A DNA stretch of 8,234 nt from Selenomonadales bacterium (lineage in GTDB: Bacteria; Bacillota; Clostridia; Christensenellales; QALW01), in the NCBI GenBank assembly GCA_003150515.1, contig QALW01000027.1, forward strand, positions 1-8,234. Direction: 5' to 3'. The notes under the pieces were generated by a model. The model saw nothing but the letters and a program-made list of their open reading frames with translations. It was not told where the DNA came from and searched no databases. This document shows positions 1-6,375 of this stretch, piece after piece (position 1 is the stretch's first letter; each line of letters opens with the position of its first letter). The translations under genes and the position numbers were made by a program.

Positions 1-534
1 GAAAAGGGAATAAAGCTGGGGACGTACGGAGCGTCGTCCAGCGTGGCGAAGCGGTTATTAGGAGGAGCGAGGGAGGAGAAGCTGGTTATGCTGAGTCTGA
101 ACGCGCAGTGCCGGCTGCAGGGGATTACGACGCTGGCGCGCGGGAGAATAGACGAGGAGAGCATAGACGGGCAGCAGGTGGCGGAAGCGGCAATGAGATA
201 TCAGGCGCACAGCGTGATATTGGCGAACAACCATATGGGAGGAGAACTGAAGCCGAGGGAGGGAGAAATAAGAGCGACGCAGAAGGTGGCGAACGTGCTG
301 GGAGGAATAGATATAAGGCTATGGGATCAGATACTGGTGAGAGGAGAAGAAACGCTGGGATTGAATAAGAGCGGATATTTAAGCGGGATAGAGGAACCGG
401 AAGGGGGAGGAGGGCCGGAAATGCTGGCGGCGGATTCAGGGAAATATAAGAAGGATAAGAATGAAGGGAATAATAAGAGCAAGGAGAGGCTTGAGATATA
501 TAATCCATACGAAGAAGAGAGAAGCTATGAATGA
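1..534 (+). CDS. RadC-like JAB/JAMM domain protein, 5' truncated by the window edge
   Basis: The frame is open from base 1, so the gene starts outside the window; the GTG at 43 has no ribosome binding site and is probably internal. The visible 177 residues match the core of the RadC/UPF0758 family: a strand containing Lys-Leu-Val-Met-Leu-Ser-Leu-Asn-Ala, a helix, the strand SVILANNH, and a closing IDIRLWDQILV strand followed by a Gly-Tyr-Leu turn. The family motif HNHPSG-x4-S-x2-D here reads NNHMGG-x4-R-x2-E (about residues 76-89 of the visible part). The first metal-ligand His, the Ser and the Asp are all changed, so metal binding and hydrolase activity are doubtful. RadC proteins have no settled biochemical role and often sit in mobile regions. 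After the domain comes a 50-residue charged, Gly/Lys/Glu-rich tail not usual for RadC. The gene is very purine-rich, with AGA/AGG arginine and ATA isoleucine codons dominating, unlike the genes downstream. This may indicate transfer. Confidence 0.72.
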   Translation, partial: EKGIKLGTYGASSSVAKRLLGGAREEKLVMLSLNAQCRLQGITTLARGRIDEESIDGQQVAEAAMRYQAHSVILANNHMGGELKPREGEIRATQKVANVLGGIDIRLWDQILVRGEETLGLNKSGYLSGIEEPEGGGGPEMLAADSGKYKKDKNEGNNKSKERLEIYNPYEEERSYE

Positions 535-555
535 GGGATGGATTAATAGGCGAAT

Positions 556-587
556 AAAAAACGACTTGTTCAAACAAGTCGTTTTTT
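556..587. terminator. Bidirectional intrinsic terminator between the radC-like gene and tRNA-Arg
   Basis: A 9-bp stem (561-569 with 574-582) closes a 4-base loop. It is flanked by five A on the left and five T on the right, so it ends in a U-tract on either strand. On the minus strand it begins directly after the encoded CCA of the tRNA. On the plus strand it lies 22 bp past the radC-like stop codon. Confidence 0.88.
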
Positions 588-663
588 GGTGCGCCTGAAG
601 GGATTCGAACCCCTGGCCCACGGCTTAGAAGGCCGTTGCTCTATCCAACTGAGCTACAGGCGC
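587..663 (-). tRNA. tRNA-Arg(TCT)
   Basis: The complete cloverleaf reads on the minus strand. The acceptor stem GCGCCTG pairs with CAGGCGC, the D-stem is GCTC/GAGC, and the anticodon stem ACGGC/GCCGT encloses loop CTTCTAA with anticodon TCT. The T-arm contains TTCGAAT, and CCA is encoded at the 3' end (587-589). It decodes AGA and AGG, the arginine codons heavily used by the neighbouring radC-like gene. Its promoter lies at 718-746 and its terminator directly abuts the CCA. Confidence 0.96.
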
Positions 664-693
664 TTTTAAATCGGCGCAAGCAGTATTATAACG

Positions 694-712
694 CCGCAAA
701 TATTACTTGCGG
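694..712. repeat. Short inverted repeat in the tRNA-Arg leader
   Basis: CCGCAA (694-699) and TTGCGG (707-712) are inverted around a 7-base spacer. They lie just downstream of the predicted -10 box of the tRNA promoter, at the likely transcription start. This may be a leader hairpin removed during 5' processing or a protein site; the sequence alone does not decide. Confidence 0.4.
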
Positions 713-717
713 AATTT

Positions 718-746
718 ATTATAATAATTTTACGTCAATAAGTCAA
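718..746 (-). promoter_or_regulatory. Promoter of tRNA-Arg
   Basis: On the minus strand TTGACT (746-741) and TATAAT (723-718) are separated by exactly 17 bp, a near-consensus sigma-A promoter. The predicted start near 711 gives a leader of about 48 nt before the tRNA 5' end at 663. Confidence 0.75.
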
Positions 747-805
747 TCAGATATTTTAACAATTTATAAATAAACGTCCGCGAAATATAATTATGCGCAA
801 AACCG

Positions 806-883
806 GGCGGATTTATAATCGTGAACATTGTATCCGCCTGTATTGTCCGTTATATCTGTTTAAAGCGGGGGGCGGATTTTTTT
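806..883 (+). repeat. Three mutually complementary heptamers ending in a T-tract (attenuator-like)
   Basis: GGCGGAT occurs at 806-812 and 871-877, and its reverse complement ATCCGCC lies between them at 832-838. The middle element can pair with either flank. Pairing with the third element makes a hairpin directly followed by seven T (877-883), which resembles a terminator. No gene lies upstream on the plus strand to be terminated: the tRNA runs the other way and the upstream gene already has a terminator. The loops are long (19 and 32 bases), so stability is uncertain. It could be a short noncoding transcript, a relic, or coincidence. Confidence 0.3.
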
Positions 884-887
884 AATA

Positions 888-916
888 TTGCTGAAATGCA
901 GCCGGGATGATATAAT
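888..916 (+). promoter_or_regulatory. Promoter of the AAA ATPase gene
   Basis: TTGCTG (888-893) and a perfect TATAAT (911-916) are 17 bp apart. A TG one base before the -10 box (908-909) makes it an extended -10 promoter. The start codon lies 36 bp downstream, preceded by a CGGAGG ribosome binding site at 939-944. Confidence 0.72.
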
Positions 917-952
917 AAACGGAACCTTTTAAGATAACGGAGGATTTAAAGG

Positions 953-1813
953 GTGATATATTTAAGCAGCTTTACGTTTCCCGACAGCGATATGGAGTTT
1001 GACTTTTTTCTCAGCCAGAAAAGGACATGCTATAATTCATATTATCCGTTTCAGATTTTATCCAGGCGGGCTTTCCGCCGCATTGATTTCGAGCCGGTTA
1101 CTATTTTATACGGAGGCAACGGCACGGGCAAGACTACGGCGCTTAACGTTATTGCGGAAAAGCTGCGCCTGAAGAGAGACAGCATATTCAATAAATCCAA
1201 TTTCTTTGAGGATTATTTAAAGCTGTGCAGTTTTGCGTCCGCGGGGGCTCTGCCCGAAAACAGCCGCGTTATTGCAAGCGACGATGTTTTTGATTATATG
1301 CTCACAGTACGAAGCATGAATGAAGAAATAGATTTAAAAAAGGAAGCTCTTTTTGAGGATTATCTGGATTCAAAATATGCTAAATTTCAAGTGCGCTCGC
1401 TGGAGGATTATGAAGCGCTCAAAAAGATAACAAAGGCCAGAAGGATGACGCAGTCCAAATATGTCCGCTCGGAGCTTATGGATAATATCCGCGAATGTTC
1501 TAACGGCGAGAGCGCATTCCTTTATTTTTCAGAAAAAATAACCGAAAACGGACTGTTTCTGCTGGACGAGCCCGAAAACAGCCTTTCGCCCGCCAGACAG
1601 CGGGAATTGGTTAAATATATAGAGGATTCAGCCCGCTTTTTCGGCTGTCAGTTTATCATTTCTACGCATTCGCCTTTCGTGCTGGCTATGCCGGGAGCGA
1701 AAATTTATGATTTGGACGAAGAGCCGGTGGACGTAAAAGCCTGGACGCAGCTTGAAAATGTTAAAGAGTACTATAATTTTTTTAAGGAGCATAAAAGAGA
1801 ATTTGAGGATTAG
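953..1813 (+). CDS. AAA family ATPase of the ABC/SMC-like fold, 286 aa
   Basis: This is a stand-alone soluble ATPase with one nucleotide-binding fold. Walker A is GGNGTGKT at residues 54-61. An ABC-signature-like Ser-Asn-Gly-Glu-Ser lies at 183-187. Walker B is LFLLDEPE at 201-208, with the catalytic Glu206, and a switch His239 sits in STHSPF. Residues 62-180 form a helical insertion with no recognised partner domain. There is no signal peptide, membrane segment or fused nuclease. The arrangement is that of the AAA_21/AAA_15-type ATPases found widely in Bacillota, often near toxin or defence genes, but no partner is visible here and the function is unknown. GTG is the start: CGGAGG lies 8 bases upstream, and no ATG in frame would keep the N-terminal strand. 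The gene has its own promoter and terminator, so it is a single-gene transcript. Confidence 0.9.
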   Translation: MIYLSSFTFPDSDMEFDFFLSQKRTCYNSYYPFQILSRRAFRRIDFEPVTILYGGNGTGKTTALNVIAEKLRLKRDSIFNKSNFFEDYLKLCSFASAGALPENSRVIASDDVFDYMLTVRSMNEEIDLKKEALFEDYLDSKYAKFQVRSLEDYEALKKITKARRMTQSKYVRSELMDNIRECSNGESAFLYFSEKITENGLFLLDEPENSLSPARQRELVKYIEDSARFFGCQFIISTHSPFVLAMPGAKIYDLDEEPVDVKAWTQLENVKEYYNFFKEHKREFED

Positions 1814-1858
1814 AGAGTTGTGCTGATTATTCCTGATGCAATTCTATTATGCGTTTTG

Positions 1859-1891
1859 GGCCGGTTGTTTTGCCTGCAACCGGCCTTTTTT
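1859..1891 (+). terminator. Terminator of the AAA ATPase gene
   Basis: The perfect 9-bp stem GGCCGGTTG (1859-1867) and CAACCGGCC (1877-1885) closes a 9-base loop and is followed by six T. It is a strong intrinsic terminator on the plus strand. On the minus strand it lacks a U-tract. Confidence 0.92.
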
Positions 1892-1911
1892 AATCAACGT
1901 CTGACGGTCTG

Positions 1912-1941
1912 AAAAGCGCTCATAACTGTTAGCTGCGCTTT
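1912..1941 (-). terminator. Possible weak terminator of the hyd operon
   Basis: On the minus strand AAAGCGC (1941-1935) pairs with GCGCTTT (1919-1913) around a 15-base loop, and the run continues to four T. It lies 25 bp after the hydF stop codon, where the operon should end. The stem has only three to four strong pairs and the U-tract is short, so the call is tentative. Confidence 0.38.
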
Positions 1942-1966
1942 GCCAGGAATGCTATTATCCTTTAAT

Positions 1967-3175
1967 TTATCTTTCATCCATAGCTTTCAGGATATCCGGA
2001 AAGGGCGTCAGAGCCCGCCGCAGAATTCCATGCATATGAGCTATGGCCACGCCGTAATTGGTTATTGGCACCCCGCAGTCTATGCTGCGCCTGATACGGG
2101 ATTTCATTTCCCTTTGATTGAGCATGCAGCCTCCGCAATGGATTACCAGGGCGTATGGAGATAAATCCTCGGGGAACTCTCCGCCGGACGTAAATTGATA
2201 TTTTAATTGCTTGCCCGTATAATTGTCAATCCAACGGGGCAGTTTGACAGTGCCTATATCTTCGCATTGCCTGTGATGGGTGCAGCCTTCTGAAATCAGG
2301 ATTGCGTCCCCGTTATTAAGCCGGTCAAGCTGGGCTGCGCCTTTGGCCGCTTCTTTAAGATTGCCTTTATAGCGCGCAAAAAGAATGGAAAAGGAAGTGA
2401 GAGGTATATCTTCGGGGGTGTCCTTATTCACCTTTTCAAACGCCTGGGAATCAGTTATAACTATTCGGGGCTTTTTTTTGAGGGCCTGGAGAACGCCGGT
2501 TAATTCGCGCTCCTGACAAACCGCCGAAATTCCGCCCGCATCTAAAATATCCCGGAGAGTCTGCTGCTGGGGGAGTATAAGCCTTCCTTTAGGCGCGGCG
2601 GAATCTATTGGAGTAACCAGCACGGCAATATCCCCCGGCTGGAGCAAATCTGATACTATATGTTTTTCTTCCTGCCCTGTTTTGGTTAAACGTCCTATAA
2701 GCTCTTTTAACTGGTGGACGTTTGTTTTGTTCAAAGCGCTGACATATATCTCGTTTTGGGAACATTCGGGGGTTTCATCCAGCAAATCGGCTTTATTGTA
2801 TGCGATTATATAGGGAATTTCCTTGTCCTTAAAAAGAGCGATTAATTGCCTGTCCGCATTTTGCAGGCCCTTTTGGGCGTCAGCCACTAAAACGGCCATA
2901 TCCGTTTTGTTAAGCACTTCCAATGCGCGCTTTACGCGCATTTCTCCTAATACGCCTTGGTCGTCCATGCCCGGCGTATCAATAATTACCACAGGCCCTA
3001 TGGGCAGCAGTTCCATGGCTTTCTGGACGGGATCGGTGGTTGTTCCCTTAATTTCCGAAACCAAAGAGAGCTGCTGGCCGGTAACGGCGTTTACCAGGCT
3101 GGATTTGCCCGCGTTGCGCAGCCCGAAAAATCCTATATGCGGCCTTTGAGCGGACGCCTGCTCGTTCAGACTCAT
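1967..3175 (-). CDS. hydF: [FeFe] hydrogenase H-cluster maturation GTPase HydF, 402 aa
   Basis: HydF is the cytoplasmic scaffold that receives the 2Fe precursor made by HydE and HydG and transfers it to the apo-hydrogenase. The N-terminal Era/TrmE-like GTPase domain is complete: G1 GLRNAGKS (18-25), G2 around Thr45-Thr47, G3 DTPG (66-69), G4 NKAD (127-130) and G5 SAL. The C-terminal metal-binding domain carries Cys298-x-His300 and His346-Cys347-x-x-Cys350, the family's CxH...HCxxC iron-sulfur motif. The length is typical. It is the last gene of the operon, 12 bp after hydG. Its ribosome binding site AGGAGG (3183-3188) overlaps the hydG stop codon and lies 7 bases before the ATG, which fixes the start and suggests coupled translation. 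Confidence 0.97.
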   Translation of the reverse strand: MSLNEQASAQRPHIGFFGLRNAGKSSLVNAVTGQQLSLVSEIKGTTTDPVQKAMELLPIGPVVIIDTPGMDDQGVLGEMRVKRALEVLNKTDMAVLVADAQKGLQNADRQLIALFKDKEIPYIIAYNKADLLDETPECSQNEIYVSALNKTNVHQLKELIGRLTKTGQEEKHIVSDLLQPGDIAVLVTPIDSAAPKGRLILPQQQTLRDILDAGGISAVCQERELTGVLQALKKKPRIVITDSQAFEKVNKDTPEDIPLTSFSILFARYKGNLKEAAKGAAQLDRLNNGDAILISEGCTHHRQCEDIGTVKLPRWIDNYTGKQLKYQFTSGGEFPEDLSPYALVIHCGGCMLNQREMKSRIRRSIDCGVPITNYGVAIAHMHGILRRALTPFPDILKAMDER

Positions 3176-3187
3176 AATTATACCTCC

Positions 3188-4636
3188 TTAAAAGCGGAAA
3201 TCGCGGCGGTTGGAGGCCTTGATATCCTCAATGTGCTTCCGGGCGAGGGAACGGGTCTTTTCGTTGGGGATTTTTTCCAGCTCTTTATTTATAAGCTCGA
3301 AACCTATATTTTTAGTATCCTCCCTTGCATAATCAACCAGATATTCGGCCAGAGTCATAAGCGCGTTGGGATGGCAGCAGTTGAGTATCTGGCCGTTCTT
3401 ACATAGCTCCATAAACCGGTCTCCCGTTCGTCCCTCTCTATAACAGGCCGTGCAGAAGGAGGGAATAAAGCCTAACTGCATAAGCCAGTTTACCACTTCG
3501 TCCAATGTGCGCTGGTCTGAAACGTCAAACTGCTCCGAATCGTGAGGACGTTCTTCTTCGCAATAGCCTCCCACTGAAGTGCGGGACGCGCCGCTTATCT
3601 GGGATACTCCCAGATGAAGCATTTTTTCTCTTACTGCCTGGCTTTCGCGCGTGGAAATTATCATGCCCGTATAAGGCACCGCTATACGGATGCACGCGGC
3701 AATTTTTTCAAAGGTTTCGTCCGAGAGGCTGTTGTCAAAGGCGTCGGGGTCTATGTCGTCCGCATGCTTAACTCTGGGAACGCTTATAGTATGAGGGCCC
3801 ACGCCGTGCACGGCTTCTAAATGCTCGGCGTGCATTAAAAGCCCGGCAAATTCGTATTTATAGCCTTCCAGCCCGAAAAGCACTCCCAGCCCCACGTCGT
3901 CTATGCCGCCCTGCATGGCTCTGTCCATGGCCTCGGTATGATAGTCGTAATCATGCTTTGGCCCTGTGGGATGCAGCTCCAAATAGCTTTTTTTGTTGTA
4001 GGTCTCCTGAAAGAGGATATATGTGCCTATGCCCGCTTCTTTAAGTCTGCGGTAATTTTCTACGGTAGTAGCCGCTATATTGACGTTTACCCGGCGTATG
4101 GCTCCGTTTTTATGCTGAATGGAATAAATGGTTTTGATGGATTCCAGAATGTATTCTATGGGATTGTTCACAGGATCCTCGCCCGCTTCAATGGCCAGAC
4201 GCTTATGCCCCATATCCTGAAGGGCGATTACCTCCCGTTTAATCTCCTCCTGGGACAGCTTTATGCGCTTTATATGTTTATTCTTCATATGATAGGGACA
4301 GTATACGCAGCCGTTTACGCAGTAGTTGGAGAGATACAGGGGAGCGAACATAACTATTCTGTTGCCGTAAAAGGCCAATTTGATTTCCTCGGCCAATTTA
4401 TACATTTCCTCGATTTTTTCGGGAATTTCGCAGGCCAGCAGCACCGAGGCTTCGCGGTGGGATAATCCGGCGCAGCGCACGCCGCCCGCGCTTTTTACGG
4501 GCCTTGCTTTTTCCAGTATGGAATCAATCAGAGGAATATTGTTTTTGTTTTCCTCGGCATATTTAATTGTTTCAAGAATTTCTTCATGATTGATGAATTC
4601 CTCGGCTTTAAGGGAGCTGGGATTATAAGCCGTCAT
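3188..4636 (-). CDS. hydG: [FeFe] hydrogenase H-cluster radical SAM maturase HydG, 482 aa
   Basis: HydG is a radical S-adenosylmethionine tyrosine lyase. It cleaves tyrosine to p-cresol and dehydroglycine and makes the CO and cyanide ligands delivered as an Fe(CO)2(CN)-cysteine synthon. The radical SAM cluster motif is Cys106-x3-Cys110-x2-Cys113 in NYCVNGCVYCPYH. The C-terminal auxiliary cluster motif is Cys395-x2-Cys398-x22-Cys421, exactly the HydG spacing. Both clusters are intact. The open frame extends 34 codons further upstream to 4738, but that part is Arg/Ala-rich translation of a GC-rich repeat. The family N-terminus begins MTAYNPSSLKAEEF, and the ATG at 4636 has AAAGGAAG 7 bases upstream, so this start is chosen. 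It sits between hydE, 145 bp upstream, and hydF. Confidence 0.97.
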   Translation of the reverse strand: MTAYNPSSLKAEEFINHEEILETIKYAEENKNNIPLIDSILEKARPVKSAGGVRCAGLSHREASVLLACEIPEKIEEMYKLAEEIKLAFYGNRIVMFAPLYLSNYCVNGCVYCPYHMKNKHIKRIKLSQEEIKREVIALQDMGHKRLAIEAGEDPVNNPIEYILESIKTIYSIQHKNGAIRRVNVNIAATTVENYRRLKEAGIGTYILFQETYNKKSYLELHPTGPKHDYDYHTEAMDRAMQGGIDDVGLGVLFGLEGYKYEFAGLLMHAEHLEAVHGVGPHTISVPRVKHADDIDPDAFDNSLSDETFEKIAACIRIAVPYTGMIISTRESQAVREKMLHLGVSQISGASRTSVGGYCEEERPHDSEQFDVSDQRTLDEVVNWLMQLGFIPSFCTACYREGRTGDRFMELCKNGQILNCCHPNALMTLAEYLVDYAREDTKNIGFELINKELEKIPNEKTRSLARKHIEDIKASNRRDFRF

Positions 4637-4643
4637 AATAATA

Positions 4644-4651
4644 CTTCCTTT
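4644..4651 (-). promoter_or_regulatory. Ribosome binding site that sets the hydG start
   Basis: AAAGGAAG lies 7 bases before the ATG at 4636 on the minus strand. No comparable site precedes the earlier in-frame starts at about 4670, 4700 and 4738. Confidence 0.7.
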
Positions 4652-4682
4652 CAGTTTGTGTTTTTGATTCATTTGACGCGCG

Positions 4683-4755
4683 GCCGCGGGGCGGGAGCGC
4701 ATAATGCGCAGGAGCGCAGCCGCAGGGCGGGAATGCATAATGCGCAGGGAGCGCG
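4683..4755. repeat. Two-copy GC-rich tandem repeat in the hydE-hydG spacer
   Basis: Two near-identical units stand head to tail: 4683-4718 (36 bp) and 4719-4755 (37 bp). They differ at a few positions and by one extra G in the second. Each contains GCATAATGCGC; in the first copy this is part of the palindrome GCGCAT-A-ATGCGC (4697-4709). The region is far more GC-rich than its surroundings and is transcribed within the operon. It may act as an intercistronic RNA structure that adjusts mRNA stability or hydG expression, or it may be a recent duplication of a dispersed repeat. Confidence 0.75.
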
Positions 4756-4767
4756 GCCGGCCGCGCT
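4750..4767. repeat. 18-bp perfect palindrome in the hydE-hydG spacer
   Basis: AGCGCGGCC is followed directly by its reverse complement GGCCGCGCT, with no spacer. It overlaps the end of the second tandem unit and lies 15 bp past the hydE stop. A perfect palindrome without a loop can be a dimeric-protein site in DNA or, with a few unpaired central bases, a hairpin in the hyd mRNA. No T-tract follows on the minus strand, so it is not a terminator. Confidence 0.7.
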
Positions 4768-4781
4768 GGGAAAGATTTAGT

Positions 4782-5825
4782 TTATTTTATTATATCGCCG
4801 CGCGCCTGCACGACGTTATAGCCAATGGAATGAATTTCCTGCCTGAGCAGATGAAGATTCTGAGCAGATTCGGCTCCCCATGACGATTTATTGTCATAAA
4901 GCGCATATTTGCTTCGGACGTCCGGCGGGGATAAATTGGGCATAACCACGTTTGCTCCGGCGAGAATGCCTTTTAAGCGTCCGTCTTTTTTAATGGAGCC
5001 GAGCGCCGTGGTGGCGGGAAGCAGAATATTGGGCTGAAGCAGCCTTATCAGGGAGAGCAGATATATGGTTAAATCGGCCGTACCCGCCGGCATTTGCTTA
5101 AAGGGGGTGTTCTTTTGAGGTATAAAAGGGCCTATTCCGCACATATCCGGCTTGAATTCCTCTATGAATTTTAAATCCCCGGCTATATGGCGCGCCTCCT
5201 GATAGGGAGAGCCTACCATAAAGCCGCAGCCCACCTGATAGCCTATGCTTTTTAAATCGTACAGGCATTGAATGCGTCGGCTGAAGGACATTTCTTTTGG
5301 ATGAAGCAGCCCGTAATGAGCTTCGTCCGCCGTTTCATGCCTCAATAGATATCTGTCTGCGCCCGATTCATACATTCGGCGGTAATCTTCGGCGCTGTAT
5401 TCGCCCAGAGATAATGTTATGGCGCAGTCCGGAAAGCTGTCTTTAATTTTTTTAATTAAACCGCAGCTTCGGCTAACGCTTATAACTCCCTCGCCTCCCT
5501 GAAGCACAAACGTTCTAAAGCCGAGAGAAAACCCCTGAGCGCAACAATTTAATATCTGCTCATCTGTTAAAATATACCGCTGGCAGCTATTGTTGCTTCG
5601 GCGTATGCCGCAGTAATAGCAGTCGTTGCGGCAAACGTTGCCTATTTCAATCAGGCCGCGGATATATACGTCGTTATTATATACCGCCTGCCGGGCCTGA
5701 ACGGCTTTTTGAGCGGCGTAAGCTGCCAGGGAAGGGTTCCGGCCTTTAATCAGAGCTTCATATTCCTCAAGCGCAAGCGTATGTTTCCGCGCCAGGTCGT
5801 CAATAAGCGAATATAGCTCATTCAT
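4782..5825 (-). CDS. hydE: [FeFe] hydrogenase H-cluster radical SAM maturase HydE, 347 aa
   Basis: HydE is a BioB-like radical SAM enzyme. It acts on the cysteine-bound Fe(CO)2(CN) product of HydG on the way to the azadithiolate-bridged 2Fe unit. The cluster motif Cys65-x3-Cys69-x2-Cys72 (NVCRNDCYYCGIRR) is intact, followed by the family segments LQGGEG, LSLGEYSAEDYRRMYESGADRYLLRHET and the C-terminal MPNLSPPDVR. The length is normal. Its ATG overlaps the end of the upstream regulator gene by 8 bp (ATGAATGA), and it has only a weak ribosome binding site. Translation is therefore probably coupled to the upstream gene. Confidence 0.97.
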   Translation of the reverse strand: MNELYSLIDDLARKHTLALEEYEALIKGRNPSLAAYAAQKAVQARQAVYNNDVYIRGLIEIGNVCRNDCYYCGIRRSNNSCQRYILTDEQILNCCAQGFSLGFRTFVLQGGEGVISVSRSCGLIKKIKDSFPDCAITLSLGEYSAEDYRRMYESGADRYLLRHETADEAHYGLLHPKEMSFSRRIQCLYDLKSIGYQVGCGFMVGSPYQEARHIAGDLKFIEEFKPDMCGIGPFIPQKNTPFKQMPAGTADLTIYLLSLIRLLQPNILLPATTALGSIKKDGRLKGILAGANVVMPNLSPPDVRSKYALYDNKSSWGAESAQNLHLLRQEIHSIGYNVVQARGDIIK

Positions 5826-6075
5826 TTCCCGTTACGTTTGAATAGGCGGTTTTAACGCTTATTCCCTCAATGTTGCCCAATTTCCCCGCCAGAGCGGAAA
5901 TTGTATCCTGGGGCGCGTCTATGGCAATTGAAACTATATTGATATTTTTAGGCTTATAAGGGATTCCCATGCGGCCGATTATAAAGTCTCCGTAATCATG
6001 CAGAATTGAATTTAATTGTTCGGCAGATTCCCTTGTGTCAAGAATTATGCCCATTACAGCTACTCTGGTTTCCAT
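5818..6075 (-). CDS. TM1266-family iron-only hydrogenase system regulator, 85 aa
   Basis: This small protein matches the TM1266 family (TIGR03959), which is found almost only beside [FeFe]-hydrogenase maturation genes. It begins ETRVAVMGIILDTRESAEQLN, continues through a GRMGIPY turn and a NIVSIAIDAPQDTISALAGKLG strand-helix unit, and ends with a strand containing GISVKTAYS. The pattern is a single beta-alpha-beta-beta-alpha-beta ACT/NikR-C-like fold. No DNA-binding domain is present, so it may sense a ligand or bind a partner; its regulatory role is a family-level inference. It is the first gene of the hyd operon, with AGAGGT upstream of the ATG, and it overlaps hydE by 8 bp. Confidence 0.92.
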   Translation of the reverse strand: METRVAVMGIILDTRESAEQLNSILHDYGDFIIGRMGIPYKPKNINIVSIAIDAPQDTISALAGKLGNIEGISVKTAYSNVTGNE

Positions 6076-6095
6076 ATTTTCAACCTCTTTTTCTA

Positions 6096-6129
6096 TAAAA
6101 ATACCGCGTCCTTACAATCAAAGACGCGG
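6096..6129 (-). terminator. Terminator-like hairpin in the hyd operon leader (candidate attenuator)
   Basis: On the minus strand CCGCGTC (6129-6123) pairs with GACGCGG (6110-6104). The stem extends inward by about four weaker pairs to a 4-base loop and is followed by TATTTTTAT. It lies between the hyd promoter and the first start codon, about 20 bases before the ATG. It would stop transcription unless an alternative fold, a protein or coupled translation prevents it. I see no convincing long antiterminator. Confidence 0.6.
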
Positions 6130-6160
6130 CCGGAATTTAATTGAACTTTTCAGCGGCGCC

Positions 6161-6209
6161 TTTCAGTCGGGAATTGCTCGGGAGCGTTTCCTTTATGTCA
6201 GGACTAAAA
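6161..6209 (-). promoter_or_regulatory. Candidate structured 5' leader of the hyd operon
   Basis: The start of the transcript can fold into a nested stem: TTTTAGTC (6209-6202) with GACTGAAA (6168-6161), then GGAA (6191-6188) with TTCC (6173-6170), then GCT with AGC around a CCCG tetraloop. Internal loops are purine-rich. Together with the terminator-like hairpin further down the leader, this looks like an aptamer plus expression platform. I do not match it to a known riboswitch class. Confidence 0.35.
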
Positions 6210-6212
6210 TTT

Positions 6213-6241
6213 ATTATACTCTTTCAAAAATAGAATGTCAA
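6213..6241 (-). promoter_or_regulatory. Consensus promoter of the hyd operon
   Basis: On the minus strand TTGACA (6241-6236) and TATAAT (6218-6213) both match the sigma-A consensus perfectly, with the optimal 17-bp spacing. The predicted start near 6206 gives a leader of about 131 nt. Such a strong promoter suggests that control is exerted downstream in the leader or by a repressor. Confidence 0.9.
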
Positions 6242-6326
6242 GATGCGTTTATTTTATTTATGCAATAAAATATTGAATTAAATATATAAAATGGAATTAT
6301 TATAACGGTTGATTTTATAATATACA

Positions 6327-6355
6327 TTGTAAAAAGCGGTTTTTCGTGGTATACT
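6327..6355 (+). promoter_or_regulatory. Promoter of the ubiquitin-fusion gene
   Basis: TTGTAA (6327-6332) and TATACT (6350-6355) are 17 bp apart, with a TG one base before the -10 box (extended -10). Transcription would start near 6362, giving a leader of about 50 nt. It is divergent from the hyd promoter; the -35 boxes are 85 bp apart across AT-rich DNA with no gene. Confidence 0.65.
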
Positions 6356-6375
6356 TATAAATAATGCAATGGGAG

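Noticed and set aside
125..577. Long minus-strand open frame opposite the RadC-like gene.
   Set aside because: It is a mirror of the purine-rich coding strand, rich in Pro, Ser and Leu, with no ribosome binding site, and it runs through the terminator at 556-587.
2957..4465. Several plus-strand open frames opposite hydF and hydG.
   Set aside because: They lie entirely within strongly conserved minus-strand enzymes and have no ribosome binding sites, promoters or recognisable domains.
4637..4738. N-terminal extension of HydG by 34 residues.
   Set aside because: It is translation of the GC-rich repeat, has no ribosome binding site, and is not part of the HydG family N-terminus. The ATG at 4636 has both.
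4683..4767. CRISPR array in the hydE-hydG spacer.
   Set aside because: Only two units exist, they touch without unique spacers, and no cas gene is near.
6096..6206. hyd leader as an adenosylcobalamin, FMN or T-box leader.
   Set aside because: Short pieces such as ATTCCCGAC and GCGCCGCTG recall cobalamin and FMN leaders. However, the B12 box, the FMN six-stem core and the T-box AGGGTGG-x-ACCGCG element are absent.
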